Assembly: GCA_045660065.1 (NCBI GenBank)
Contig: JAZRDC010000128.1
Coordinates: 1 to 46,765 of the forward strand
Length of the DNA: 46,765 bases
Direction: 5' to 3'
Origin: RGIG2094 sp045660065
GTDB lineage: Bacteria > Bacillota > Clostridia > RGIG6154
How positions within the stretch are numbered: the first letter of the stretch is position 1; each line of letters starts with the position of its first letter. Positions 1-7,458 of the stretch are shown here, in pieces. Under the pieces are notes generated by a model that saw only the letters and a list, made by a program, of their open reading frames with translations, was not told where the DNA came from and ran no database searches. The translations under genes and the position numbers were made by a program.

Positions 1-1213
1 TATCAAGAGCATAGATTTCCTTGAATTCCTCACTTTCGGTCATAGCAGTACCTGTCATACCCGAAAGCTTTCTGTAAAGACGGAAGAAGTTCTGGAGTGT
101 AACCGTTGCAAGAGTCTTGTTTTCCTTGCCGAGCTTTACACCTTCCTTTACTTCAATTGCCTGGTGAAGTCCCTCGCTGTAACGTCGCCCCATCATAATA
201 CGGCCTGTAAACTCGTCAACAATCAAGATTTCGCCATCATTTGATACGATATAATCTTTGTCTGCTTTCATAATTCCGTTTGCGCGGAGTGCCTGATTGA
301 TATGATGTGAAATTGTCATATTTTCAGGGTCAGACAAGTTTTCAATACCAAAAGCCGATTCTGCTTTTTGTATTCCTCTTGGTGTGAGATTAACCGATTT
401 TGCCTTTTCATCTATGATATAGTCAGCATCGTCAGACTCATCTAAAACCTTTTTATCTTCTTCTTTTATAACTTTTTTTGTAAGTCTTTTTGCGAAGGCG
501 TCAGCCAACTGATAGAGTTTTGTTGACTCATCACCCATACCTGATATAATAAGCGGAGTTCTTGCTTCGTCAATCAAAATAGAGTCAACTTCGTCCACAA
601 TTGCAAAGTTGTGTCCACGCTGAACCATATCTTGCTTGTAAATAACCATATTATCTCTCAGGTAGTCAAAACCAAACTCGTTGTTTGTACCATATGTGAT
701 GTCTGCATCATATGCTGCTTTCTTTGCATCGCCAACAACGGAGTGAACTACAAGACCTACTGTAAGACCTAAGAAAGTATAAACCTTGCCCATCCATTCA
801 CTGTCACGCTTTGCTAAGTAATCGTTAACAGTTACAATATGCACACCGTCTCCTGAAATTGCGTTAAGATATGCAGGAAGTGTTGAAACCAAAGTTTTAC
901 CTTCACCTGTTTTCATTTCGGCAATTCTTCCCTGATGAAGAATGATGCCACCCATAATCTGAACAGGGAAATGACGCATTCCCAAAACTCTGCTTGATGC
1001 TTCTCTTACCGTTGCAAATGCTTCGGGGAGCAAATCATCTAAACTTTCACCACTTTTATATCTTTCTTTAAACTCTGCAGTTTTTGCCTTAAGTTGTTCG
1101 TCTGTAAGATTTTTAAACTCATCTTCAAGGTCTAAAACTTTATTTACAAGTGGCATTATTCTTTTTATTTCCCTGGAGCTGTATGTTCCAAATATGCTTT
1201 GAAATAATCCCAT
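1..1213 (-). CDS. secA: SecA preprotein translocase ATPase, N-terminal part (cut by window edge)
   Basis: SecA is the ATPase motor that pushes unfolded preproteins through SecYEG at the membrane. About 404 codons are visible, read from an ATG at 1213 with an AGGTGA ribosome binding site just upstream. The translation starts MGLFQSIFGT and contains the SecA DEAD motor motifs: MRHFPVQIMGG and GRIAEMKTGEGKT (Walker A), the YGTNNEFGFDYLRDNM block, DEVDS (Walker B) and, near the window edge, DEFTGRIMMGRRYSEGLHQAIEAKEG. The gene runs off the left end, so nucleotide-binding domain 2 and the C-terminal zinc region cannot be seen. No frameshift is apparent in the visible part. A promoter with an extended -10 lies at about 1244-1252, and a small gene is transcribed divergently. 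Confidence 0.97.
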   Translation of the reverse strand, partial: MGLFQSIFGTYSSREIKRIMPLVNKVLDLEDEFKNLTDEQLKAKTAEFKERYKSGESLDDLLPEAFATVREASSRVLGMRHFPVQIMGGIILHQGRIAEMKTGEGKTLVSTLPAYLNAISGDGVHIVTVNDYLAKRDSEWMGKVYTFLGLTVGLVVHSVVGDAKKAAYDADITYGTNNEFGFDYLRDNMVIYKQDMVQRGHNFAIVDEVDSILIDEARTPLIISGMGDESTKLYQLADAFAKRLTKKVIKEEDKKVLDESDDADYIIDEKAKSVNLTPRGIQKAESAFGIENLSDPENMTISHHINQALRANGIMKADKDYIVSNDGEILIVDEFTGRIMMGRRYSEGLHQAIEVKEGVKLGKENKTLATVTLQNFFRLYRKLSGMTGTAMTESEEFKEIYALD

Positions 1214-1340
1214 AATATCACCTCATATTAAAATAAATTTCTTCTTATTTTATATTATAACACAAAACTTTAAAAATAAAAAGGGTTTTTGGCGATATTT
1301 TCTAATTTTTACACTTTTTTTATTATTCGACAAAAAACTA

Positions 1341-1369
1341 TTGTTAAAAGCCGCCTTTTCGAGTATAAT
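1341..1369 (+). promoter_or_regulatory. Promoter of the 75-aa small protein gene
   Basis: The -35 box TTGTTA (1341-1346) and -10 box TATAAT (1364-1369) are separated by 17 bp. An AAGGAGG site and the ATG at 1393 follow directly, so the 5' untranslated region is very short. Confidence 0.7.
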
Positions 1370-1392
1370 ATACATAAGGAGGTCGATATTTT

Positions 1393-1620
1393 ATGAAAAA
1401 AATTATTAAAAAAATCACTTATAATACAGAAACAGCAGAGTTACTAACATCAAAGGCTTATGGCAATTTCGGTGATACTGACGGTTTTGAAGAAAAACTT
1501 TATGTAACCAAAAAAGGTCAGTATTTTCTCCACGGTATCGGAGGAGTGGATAGCAAATATCCTGCTGAAGAATTAATTCCGTTGACTGAAGAAGAAAAAG
1601 AAAACTGGGAAAATAATTAA
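1393..1620 (+). CDS. Small conserved-looking protein of unknown function (75 aa)
   Basis: No function is recognised. The gene looks real: it has its own 17-bp-spaced promoter, an AAGGAGG site 8-9 nt before the ATG, and an intrinsic terminator right after the stop. The product is charged and soluble, with no signal peptide or membrane segment. It has an N-terminal KKIIKKITYNTETAELL stretch, a central EKLYVTKKGQYFLHGIGG segment and an acidic tail (PLTEEEKENWENN). From memory, small Firmicutes proteins with this order of motifs (NTETA, then LY-K-x-G-x-[YF]-FL-x-G-x-GG, then IPLTEEEA) are common as uncharacterised genes, often in mobile or accessory DNA. That recollection was not checked here. 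Confidence 0.8.
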   Translation: MKKIIKKITYNTETAELLTSKAYGNFGDTDGFEEKLYVTKKGQYFLHGIGGVDSKYPAEELIPLTEEEKENWENN

Positions 1621-1650
1621 AAAAATCCGATTTTTAAATCGGATTTTTTT
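1621..1650. terminator. Bidirectional intrinsic terminator
   Basis: The stem AAAAATCCGAT (1621-1631) pairs with ATCGGATTTTT across a TTTTAA loop, with A and T runs on the two flanks. It lies between the convergent 75-aa gene and the secreted protein gene that ends at 1649. Confidence 0.85.
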
Positions 1651-2449
1651 AATATTTAACTTCTATTTTTGTTATATCCCATCTTTTTCCTGAAAATTTC
1701 TGAACCGAACAAATTTTAAAAAGTTCGGTTTCGTCGATGCCTGCAACCACTTTTTGTTTTCCTTCAAGTTCATATTTTGAGTCTTTATCATAATCCAAAG
1801 CATTTACTTCATAAAAAGGCTTTGCGTATACTTTTTCATTTGCCAACACCTTCCCCGAAGCATCAAAAAATCCTTTTTCAGCCAGGATTTCTTTTCTGTT
1901 TTCAAGGTTTACTGAAAAATTCTGACCATTTGCTAAACTGCAATTAATCACAAACCCATCTGAAAAAGAAAAAGACGGACTTATCCCCCTTGAATCTGCC
2001 ATAATATTTTTAGGTATATCCTGCCCGAAATCTGCAACAAAAGCAGACACTACACTTTTTTGCTCGTCGGTAAAAGTTTTTAAAAGTACATCTTTGTTTT
2101 TATTTCCCGTAAAATCGCATACCTCCACACCGCCTACATAACCTTTGATATGAGAAACATTGGTTTTTTTCACAAACCCGTTTTTGGCATAAACAACTGC
2201 TAAATTTATTCTTTCGGCATAATCGGATGAAGTGTTTTTCTTTTCACCAAATACATATATTTTGTCTCCTTTGCCGTCTCCGTCAACATCATACTCTGAT
2301 GCTGAAAGAATGTAATTTCCCACAGGAATTGAAAACCCATTTGAAACTTCAATATATTTTTGTTTTGCGTTATAGCCTGCAAACTGAACACACATAACCG
2401 ACATAATACAAAAAGCCGCAAGCGATGTAATCCATTTTGTTTTTTTCAA
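1649..2449 (-). CDS. Secreted or membrane-anchored protein with calcium-type D-x-D-x-D-G motif
   Basis: No enzyme function is recognised. The product begins with a hydrophobic signal or anchor segment (MKKTKWITSLAAFCIMSVMCVQFAG). It carries DVDGDGKGD about 50 residues in and DYDKDSKYE near the C terminus. Such Asp-rich loops are typical of FG-GAP/VCBS-like beta-propeller repeats or EF-hand-like calcium sites. I chose the TTG at 2447-2449 because a GGGGG purine tract sits 7-8 nt upstream and the signal peptide then begins cleanly. An in-frame ATG at 2473 would add eight residues and put the ribosome binding site inside the coding region. It is the last gene of a minus-strand run after ymdB and the solute-binding lipoprotein, separated by a hairpin. 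Confidence 0.75.
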   Translation of the reverse strand: MKKTKWITSLAAFCIMSVMCVQFAGYNAKQKYIEVSNGFSIPVGNYILSASEYDVDGDGKGDKIYVFGEKKNTSSDYAERINLAVVYAKNGFVKKTNVSHIKGYVGGVEVCDFTGNKNKDVLLKTFTDEQKSVVSAFVADFGQDIPKNIMADSRGISPSFSFSDGFVINCSLANGQNFSVNLENRKEILAEKGFFDASGKVLANEKVYAKPFYEVNALDYDKDSKYELEGKQKVVAGIDETELFKICSVQKFSGKRWDITKIEVKY

Positions 2450-2459
2450 AAAAATCCCC

Positions 2460-2499
2460 CTCTTAAAGTACAAATTACACTTGTAATTATATTTAAGAG
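2460..2499 (-). other. Inter-cistronic hairpin before the secreted protein gene
   Basis: CTCTTAAA (2460-2467) pairs with TTTAAGAG (2492-2499), and inside it AATTACA (2473-2479) pairs with TGTAATT (2482-2488). In the minus-strand transcript the 3' arm ends directly against the GGGGGA ribosome binding site, so folding could limit translation or protect the upstream mRNA. It is not a clear terminator, although a T run follows the GGGGGA. Confidence 0.5.
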
Positions 2500-2511
2500 A
2501 GGTTTTAAAAA

Positions 2512-3957
2512 TTACTTTTTGATTTTAAGAGCGGATATATCACCTATGATATTTGTCTGCATTGGTTTGAATTCTCCGTCAATTTCACCATCTGTAAGCA
2601 AAGTATTTTTCTGGTAGTAAAGACTGATTACAGGAAGTTCATCAACAAACATTTTTGCAATTTTTCCCGCTGTCTGCTTTTTCTTTCCAAGTTCTGTCTC
2701 TTCCCTGAAAGAGTTAAAAAGTTCATCCATTTCAGAATTTTCGTAGCCAACTAAACCTGCAAGAAATTCAAAATCCTGATTTAATGCAACGGTAGTTTCA
2801 CCAACAAACAACGAATATTCGCCCTCATTAATTCTTTGAACATATGTATCAAAATCAACTTTTTCTATGGTTGTTGACATTCCTGCATCTTCAAAAACTT
2901 TAGCAAGATACTCAGCGGTCTTTGTTTTTGAAATACTTTCCTCATTTACGAGTATTTTCAAAGCAAAATCATTTGGAGCAAAGTCTGAATTTTCAAGGTA
3001 TTTTTCAAACATACCTTTATCGGAATACTCTCCTCCATACAATTCCCCGTAGACTGAATTTGGCTTAAACGGAGAATTTACCGCCTTTGCATAACCCGCC
3101 ATAAGGGTTTCTGTCAATTCTTTTTTTTCTATCAAAGATGCAAGTGCTCTTCTCACATTTACGTCTTTTAAAGTTTCATTCTGATTATTAATTCCAAGAT
3201 ATGTAAAATTATCTGAAACATATTCCGTTAAGTTTATTCCCGTTTTGCCCTGAAGTCTTGCTAAATTTGAATAATCGGCATTTATAATATCCACTTCATC
3301 ATTTAAAAAGGCATTTTCTATCATGGTTTCTTTTGTGCATAACAGAATTTTTACAGAAGAAAAATTAGTTTTCAGACTATCAACAGCCAAAAGGGTTGTG
3401 TTTGCACTTTGCCCCTCAGCAAATTTATAAGCACCTGCACCGATTACCACACCGTTTTCCTCTTTCAAAACAGGAAAATTCATATAGCAAAGCACACCGC
3501 TGTCAGGCCTTTTAAGTTTGATTGTAACTGAGTTCCCGTTTGCAGAATAATCCGAAACAAAATTAAAAATCACATAAAACATATTCTCTTTGCTTTCTTT
3601 TATCATATCAAGAGAATTTACAACATCTTTGCCTGTAATTTTGCTTCCGTCTGAAAAAACTTCATCTTTCAGTTTAAAGGTAATCTGCATTTTATCAGCA
3701 GAAAAACTGCAACTTTCCGCAAGATCGCACTCTGTTTCGGAATTTGACAAAGTTTTCATCAGACCTTTGTGCATCAAAGACGAAAACATTTGCGCATTTG
3801 TCTGATATCTGGTTTTTAAAGGATTGAACGTATCATCTTCAAAAGCATACAATTTAAGAGTTCCACCAAAATCGGCATTTACAGGCACACTTTCTTCTTT
3901 TCCGCAACTGCAAAGAAAAAGCACACATACAATCAAAAGACAAAAAAACTTTTTCAT
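2512..3957 (-). CDS. Peptide/oligosaccharide-type ABC transporter solute-binding lipoprotein (SBP family 5)
   Basis: This is a predicted extracellular, lipid-anchored receptor for an ABC importer of the dipeptide/oligopeptide class (SBP_bac_5). The N terminus is a lipoprotein signal ending in the lipobox FLCSC, so Cys18 would be lipidated. Family features are the early LKLYAFEDDTFNPLKTRY segment, the KLKDEVFSDGSKITGKDVVNSL block (the family's 'F-x-DG-x-x-x-TA-x-DV' motif) and the RRALASLIEKKEL block followed by NSPFKPN. The length of 481 aa is slightly short for the family. The ATG overlaps the stop of ymdB by 4 nt (ATGA), so translation is probably coupled. No permease or ATPase genes are nearby, so this is an orphan receptor and its ligand cannot be inferred. 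Confidence 0.9.
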   Translation of the reverse strand: MKKFFCLLIVCVLFLCSCGKEESVPVNADFGGTLKLYAFEDDTFNPLKTRYQTNAQMFSSLMHKGLMKTLSNSETECDLAESCSFSADKMQITFKLKDEVFSDGSKITGKDVVNSLDMIKESKENMFYVIFNFVSDYSANGNSVTIKLKRPDSGVLCYMNFPVLKEENGVVIGAGAYKFAEGQSANTTLLAVDSLKTNFSSVKILLCTKETMIENAFLNDEVDIINADYSNLARLQGKTGINLTEYVSDNFTYLGINNQNETLKDVNVRRALASLIEKKELTETLMAGYAKAVNSPFKPNSVYGELYGGEYSDKGMFEKYLENSDFAPNDFALKILVNEESISKTKTAEYLAKVFEDAGMSTTIEKVDFDTYVQRINEGEYSLFVGETTVALNQDFEFLAGLVGYENSEMDELFNSFREETELGKKKQTAGKIAKMFVDELPVISLYYQKNTLLTDGEIDGEFKPMQTNIIGDISALKIKK

Positions 3958-4727
3958 GGTCTTATATTTATCCTTTCTATGTTAATTGCCTTGCCTGTTT
4001 TTTCATCTGCATCAATAATTACTCCGTTAAACTGAACCAACCCATCTGCAAGTTCAAATCTTCCGGGTTTGACTCTGGCAAATCTGTCAACAATTATTTC
4101 GCTTTTTACACCTAAAATTGAGTCTTCTACCCCTGTCATTCCAACATCTGAAATAAACGCAGTACCGCCTTTTAAAATCTTTTCATCAGCAGTCTGAACA
4201 TGAGTATGAGTGCCTACAACTGCGCAAACTTTTCCATCTAAATAATAAGCAAGTGCCGCTTTTTCACTTGTAGCCTCTGCGTGAAAATCAACCAAAATCA
4301 AATCGCAATCATCTTTGATTTTTTTAATTTCTCTGTCTGCCGCATCAAACGGTGAATCAAGCGGATCCATATAAACCCTGCCCTGAACATTTATAACTCC
4401 AACCCTTGCTCTGCCGCAATCAAAAACAACGCTACCTTCTCCCGGATGACTTGCAGGAAAGTTTGCAGGACGTACCATATACTTAAAATCATCAAACACA
4501 GTTGACATATCCCTGCCTGTCCAGTGATTACCTAAAGTAATCACATCAACCCCACACATATTAAGTGTTTCTGCGCTGTTTAAAGTAATCCCTTTTCCGT
4601 GGGAAGCATTTTCGCCATTGGCAATACAGACATCTGCTTTGTATTCTCTTTTTATTCTTCCTAAATTATTTGTAAGGTACTCCCTTCCCGGGCGACCTAC
4701 AATATCACCAATAAATAAAATTCTCAT
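3954..4727 (-). CDS. ymdB: YmdB-family metallophosphoesterase
   Basis: Members of this family (TIGR00282-type) are cytosolic dinuclear-metal phosphodiesterases; the Bacillus subtilis protein hydrolyses 2',3'-cyclic nucleotides and affects biofilm development. The motifs are in the usual order: MRILFIGDIVGRPGR (metal Asp), NGENASHGKG, GNHWTGRD (GNHxxD-type), DFHAEATSEK and GTHTHVQTAD. The length of 257 aa is normal. It is the first gene of a minus-strand run with the solute-binding lipoprotein, which overlaps it by 4 nt. An AAAGGAT site precedes the ATG, and a promoter at 4752-4781 serves it. Confidence 0.93.
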   Translation of the reverse strand: MRILFIGDIVGRPGREYLTNNLGRIKREYKADVCIANGENASHGKGITLNSAETLNMCGVDVITLGNHWTGRDMSTVFDDFKYMVRPANFPASHPGEGSVVFDCGRARVGVINVQGRVYMDPLDSPFDAADREIKKIKDDCDLILVDFHAEATSEKAALAYYLDGKVCAVVGTHTHVQTADEKILKGGTAFISDVGMTGVEDSILGVKSEIIVDRFARVKPGRFELADGLVQFNGVIIDADEKTGKAINIERINIRP

Positions 4728-4751
4728 AATTTAAAATCCTTTCTACCTTTT

Positions 4752-4781
4752 AGTATACCATAAAACATCTGCTTTTTTCAA
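4752..4781 (-). promoter_or_regulatory. Promoter of ymdB
   Basis: Read on the minus strand, TTGAAA (4781-4776) is followed after 18 bp by TATACT (4757-4752), with TGG directly before the -10 box (extended -10). Confidence 0.6.
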
Positions 4782-4791
4782 CTACTTTTTG

Positions 4792-4821
4792 TTGACAATT
4801 AATCTCTTGCTATGCTACAAT
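4792..4821 (+). promoter_or_regulatory. Promoter of the SGNH hydrolase gene
   Basis: The consensus -35 box TTGACA (4792-4797) and TACAAT (4816-4821) are 18 bp apart. Because this promoter overlaps the ATG at 4789, that ATG cannot be the start; the ATG at 4855 after AAGGAG fits. Confidence 0.7.
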
Positions 4822-4854
4822 AATTTAAACTCTTATAACCAAAGGAGAATGAAT

Positions 4855-5931
4855 ATGGATATCTCAAAAGTTGACCCGAATTTAGCGTTTTCTTCAATAG
4901 GTGGCGAAGAAATTCAATGGATAAGTTCACATGATAAAAGATTTTCAATCCACGGAGTTCATTATGACGAAAAAAACGGCCGTTATATACGCGTTCCCGA
5001 TGAAGTTATAAAAGACATTCCAAATCTTACATATCTGGCAAGAATGACCGCAGGTGGCAGACTCCGTTTTGTTACAAACTCAAAATTTATTGCAATTAAA
5101 GCATCACTTCCTGCATACAGCCCTATGCCTCATATGTCTATAACAGGAAGCCACGGTTTTTCAGTCTATGCTGACAATTTTTTCAGAGCAAGATATTCTC
5201 CTGTGTTCAAAGATTTTGAAGTTGTGTTCAGCGGAGACGGTGATGAAAAAGTTTATTTTGCAGAAAAAAAAGCAATAGCAAACACTTCCGAAAAACGAGT
5301 TATAGATGTTTATTTCCCACTCTATGGCGGAGTATGTGAATTATACATTGGTGTAGAACCCGGCTCAATTATAGATGTTGCACCACCATACGCAAACAAA
5401 AAACCTATGGTTTTCTATGGCAGTTCAATAACTCAGGGTGCTTGTGTTACTCGTCCGGGAAATGACTATATAGCAACTCTTGCAAGAAAACTTAACCTTG
5501 ATTATATCAATCTTGGTTTTTCAGGCAATGGTAATTGCGAAGAGCCGATGCTTGAGTACATAAATTCTATTGATGCCTGTCTTTTCGCCTTTGACTACAA
5601 TATGTATCAAGACAAAAAAGACAGAGTTTTACCTCCTCATTTTTCAATTTATGAAAGATTGAGAAACAGCCATCCTGATGCAGCAATTCTTATGTACGAC
5701 AAACCGGGATGCGACTATGAGCCATATCCTGAAAGAGAAGAAACAATCCGCTTAACATACGAAAAAGCAACCGCCCTTGGTGATAAACGCGTTGGATATG
5801 TTCCCACTTACGACCTTTTGGGTGAAACCGACCGCGACTCATGTATGGTTGACTGTTCACACCCAAGTGATTTAGGCGCTTACCGTATGGCAGAGGCACT
5901 TTATCCCGTTGCTTTGAAAATACTGGATTAA
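4855..5931 (+). CDS. SGNH/GDSL-family hydrolase, probable carbohydrate esterase
   Basis: This is a predicted serine esterase of the SGNH class, 358 aa, with no signal peptide and so probably cytoplasmic. The N-terminal 170 residues resemble the beta-sandwich found before the catalytic domain in two-domain SGNH esterases. The catalytic domain begins with FYGSSITQGA (nucleophile Ser191, GSS instead of GDS), followed by NLGFSGNGN (Gly and Asn oxyanion residues) and DCSHPSDLG near the C terminus (Asp333 and His336). I chose the ATG at 4855 because AAGGAG lies 7 nt upstream and the promoter overlaps the earlier ATG. It is a single-gene unit divergent from ymdB. Acetyl removal from plant or glycan sugars is the usual role of relatives; the substrate here is not known. 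Confidence 0.87.
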   Translation: MDISKVDPNLAFSSIGGEEIQWISSHDKRFSIHGVHYDEKNGRYIRVPDEVIKDIPNLTYLARMTAGGRLRFVTNSKFIAIKASLPAYSPMPHMSITGSHGFSVYADNFFRARYSPVFKDFEVVFSGDGDEKVYFAEKKAIANTSEKRVIDVYFPLYGGVCELYIGVEPGSIIDVAPPYANKKPMVFYGSSITQGACVTRPGNDYIATLARKLNLDYINLGFSGNGNCEEPMLEYINSIDACLFAFDYNMYQDKKDRVLPPHFSIYERLRNSHPDAAILMYDKPGCDYEPYPEREETIRLTYEKATALGDKRVGYVPTYDLLGETDRDSCMVDCSHPSDLGAYRMAEALYPVALKILD

Positions 5932-5956
5932 ATTTAAAAAATTTTCAAAAATTCTC

Positions 5957-5985
5957 TTGACAAAAAAAGTACTTTGTACTATAAT
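5957..5985 (+). promoter_or_regulatory. Promoter of the rpsF-ssb-rpsR operon
   Basis: TTGACA (5957-5962) and TATAAT (5980-5985) match consensus exactly with a 17-bp spacer. Confidence 0.85.
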
Positions 5986-6005
5986 ATTTAGGCAGTTTTA
6001 TCCTT

Positions 6006-6026
6006 ACCTGCTCAGACAGAGTAGGT
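6006..6026 (+). promoter_or_regulatory. Hairpin in the rpsF leader, possible S6:S18 autoregulation site
   Basis: ACCTGCTC (6006-6013) pairs with GAGTAGGT (6019-6026) around an AGACA loop: eight pairs including one G-U. It lies between promoter and ribosome binding site of rpsF. Leaders of such operons often bind the S6:S18 complex. I did not see the characteristic CCG bulge clearly, so the regulatory role is inferred from position only. Confidence 0.4.
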
Positions 6027-6053
6027 CAATAGTCCAGAAGGAGGTGTTTTATA

Positions 6054-6347
6054 ATGGTTAAAACTAACAAATACGAAACAATCTTTATCGTAGATGTAAC
6101 TAAAGGCGAAGAACAGGTTACAGCCTTGGTTGAAAAGTTTAAATCGTTAATTTCAGCAAACGGTGAAATCGTTAAAGCTGACGATTGGGGTAAAAGAAGA
6201 CTCGCTTATCCTATCGACGATTTAACAGAAGGCTACTACACTTTAGTTGAGTTTACAGCTCAGCCAGACTTCCCTGCAGAACTTTCAAGACAGTACAAAA
6301 TTACTGATGGCATCTTAAGATACATCGTAATCAAGCAGGAAGACTAA
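6054..6347 (+). CDS. rpsF: 30S ribosomal protein S6
   Basis: S6 binds 16S rRNA with S18 in the platform of the small subunit. The 97-aa product has the family's N-terminal YETIFIVD strand, the DDWGKRRLAYPIDDLTEGYYTLVEF core and the RQYKITDGILRYIVIK C-terminal part. An AAGGAGGTG site precedes the ATG. It is the first gene of rpsF-ssb-rpsR, the usual order in Bacillota. Confidence 0.97.
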   Translation: MVKTNKYETIFIVDVTKGEEQVTALVEKFKSLISANGEIVKADDWGKRRLAYPIDDLTEGYYTLVEFTAQPDFPAELSRQYKITDGILRYIVIKQED

Positions 6348-6375
6348 TTTTGTAAGAAACGGAGGAGGTTGTGTA

Positions 6376-6822
6376 ATGCTTAATAAAGTTGTTTTAATGG
6401 GTCGCTTAACAAGAGATCCTGAACTTAAGTACACACCATCAAATGTTGCCGTTACAACTTTTACAGTTGCGGTTGACAGAAACTATGCCCGCCAAGGCGA
6501 GCAGCGCCAGACAGACTTTATCAATATAGTTGCATGGCGTACTACAGCCGAGTTTGTTGCAAAATATTTCACAAAAGGTCAGCTCATGGCTTTGAGCGGC
6601 AGTATTCAAACAAGAACATGGGACGATAATGAAGGCAAAAAACATTATGTAACAGAAGTTGTTGCAGATGAAGTTTATTTTGCTGAAGGAAAAAGAGATA
6701 ATGGTGGCGCAAGTTATTCAGCCCCTATCCCTACACAGGCACCTGCTGCACCGCAGCAACCTGCAATGCCAAAGAGTCCTGATTTCGAAATTTCGCCGGA
6801 TGACGACGATTTACCATTTTAA
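6376..6822 (+). CDS. ssb: Single-stranded DNA-binding protein
   Basis: SSB coats single-stranded DNA during replication, recombination and repair. The 148-aa protein has an OB fold in the first ~105 residues (MLNKVVLMGRLTRDPELKYT, then the IVAWRTTAEFVAKYFTKGQ block and TRTWDDNEGKKHYVTEVVADEV). A Pro/Ala-rich linker follows, then an intact acidic tip DDDDLPF, the docking peptide for partner proteins. It lies between rpsF and rpsR. Confidence 0.97.
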   Translation: MLNKVVLMGRLTRDPELKYTPSNVAVTTFTVAVDRNYARQGEQRQTDFINIVAWRTTAEFVAKYFTKGQLMALSGSIQTRTWDDNEGKKHYVTEVVADEVYFAEGKRDNGGASYSAPIPTQAPAAPQQPAMPKSPDFEISPDDDDLPF

Positions 6823-6838
6823 AACGGAGGTGTAACTA

Positions 6839-7093
6839 ATGTCAGAAGTTAAAGAATACAAAGAAAAATTTAACAGAAACAGAAAACCTAAGAAAAAGGT
6901 TTGTCAGTTCTGTGCAGATAAAGTTGAACATATCGACTACAAAGATACTGCTAAATTAAGAAGATTTGTATCAGAAAGATCAAAGATTCTTCCAAGAAGA
7001 ATTACAGGAACTTGTGCAAAACATCAGAGACAGCTTACAGAAGCTATTAAAAGAGCTCGTCATATTGCATTACTTCCATACTCAAGCGATTGA
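6839..7093 (+). CDS. rpsR: 30S ribosomal protein S18, zinc-ligand type
   Basis: S18 pairs with S6 in the 30S platform. The 84-aa protein has a basic N terminus, the core DTAKLRRFVSERSKILPRRITG and the tail RARHIALLPYSSD. Cys22, Cys25, Cys59 and His62 form a CxxC/CxxH set, which indicates the zinc-binding (C+) version of S18. It is the last gene of the operon; a terminator begins 43 bp downstream. Confidence 0.97.
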   Translation: MSEVKEYKEKFNRNRKPKKKVCQFCADKVEHIDYKDTAKLRRFVSERSKILPRRITGTCAKHQRQLTEAIKRARHIALLPYSSD

Positions 7094-7135
7094 TTCTGGG
7101 TGTTAAAAATTCCCACATCGCAAAAATGTATTTTC

Positions 7136-7165
7136 GAAGAACCACACAGTGGTTCTTCTTTTTTT
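7136..7165 (+). terminator. Intrinsic terminator of rpsF-ssb-rpsR
   Basis: GAAGAACCAC (7136-7145) pairs with GTGGTTCTTC (7149-7158) around an ACA loop and is followed by seven T residues. Confidence 0.9.
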
Positions 7166-7177
7166 ATTTTTGCTATG

Positions 7178-7231
7178 GAACAAACTTCACCACTCGGCGT
7201 ATCTATATACGCCTTCGGGTTCGGTTTGTTC
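7178..7231. repeat. Palindromic repeat family A, copy 1
   Basis: The outer arms GAACAAAC (7178-7185) and GTTTGTTC (7224-7231) enclose an inner hairpin GGCGTAT-CTAT-ATACGCC (7196-7213). The 39-nt core 7182-7220 matches 29895-29933 at 34 positions. The gap 7094-7458 between rpsR and the oxidoreductase gene holds only two terminator-like hairpins, this element, and the promoter and operator at its right end. I see no credible coding gene in it. Confidence 0.7.
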
Positions 7232-7295
7232 ATTGTGGATGCTTTTTCCCGCCTATTATGCACTAAAATTCTTTATATCGTAAATGCTTCATTTT

Positions 7296-7322
7296 AAAAG
7301 CCTTCATCTTGAAGGCTTTTTT
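7296..7322. terminator. Terminator-like hairpin
   Basis: AAAAGCCTTCA (7296-7306) pairs with TGAAGGCTTTT (7310-7320) around TCT, with T residues following. No gene ends just before it. It may be a second stop for the ribosomal operon or the end of a short unannotated transcript. Confidence 0.7.
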
Positions 7323-7382
7323 ATACATTTATGCTCTGTATTGACACTTTTGTGACAAATTAAATATTTTTCAAAAAAAGTA

Positions 7383-7411
7383 TTGACAAAACCTCTTTTA
7401 AATACTATAAT
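7383..7411 (+). promoter_or_regulatory. Promoter of the Gfo/Idh/MocA oxidoreductase gene
   Basis: TTGACA (7383-7388) and TATAAT (7406-7411), 17 bp apart, both match consensus exactly. Confidence 0.85.
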
Positions 7412-7417
7412 CCTCAT

Positions 7418-7431
7418 TGTAAACGTTTACA
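7418..7431. promoter_or_regulatory. cre/LacI-type operator overlapping the transcription start
   Basis: TGTAAACGTTTACA is a perfect 14-bp palindrome with the central CG and flanking AA/TT expected for CcpA (cre) or another LacI-family repressor. It starts 7 bp after the -10 box, at the expected transcription start, so binding there should repress the oxidoreductase gene. Which regulator binds cannot be decided from this window. Confidence 0.7.
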
Positions 7432-7458
7432 GAGCATTGCAATTTTGGAGGGATAATT

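Noticed and set aside
7100..7297. 65-aa plus-strand open frame after rpsR (and 67-aa frame on the other strand)
   Set aside because: Both run through the rpsR terminator and repeat family A, with no ribosome binding site; the frames are by-products of the palindromes.
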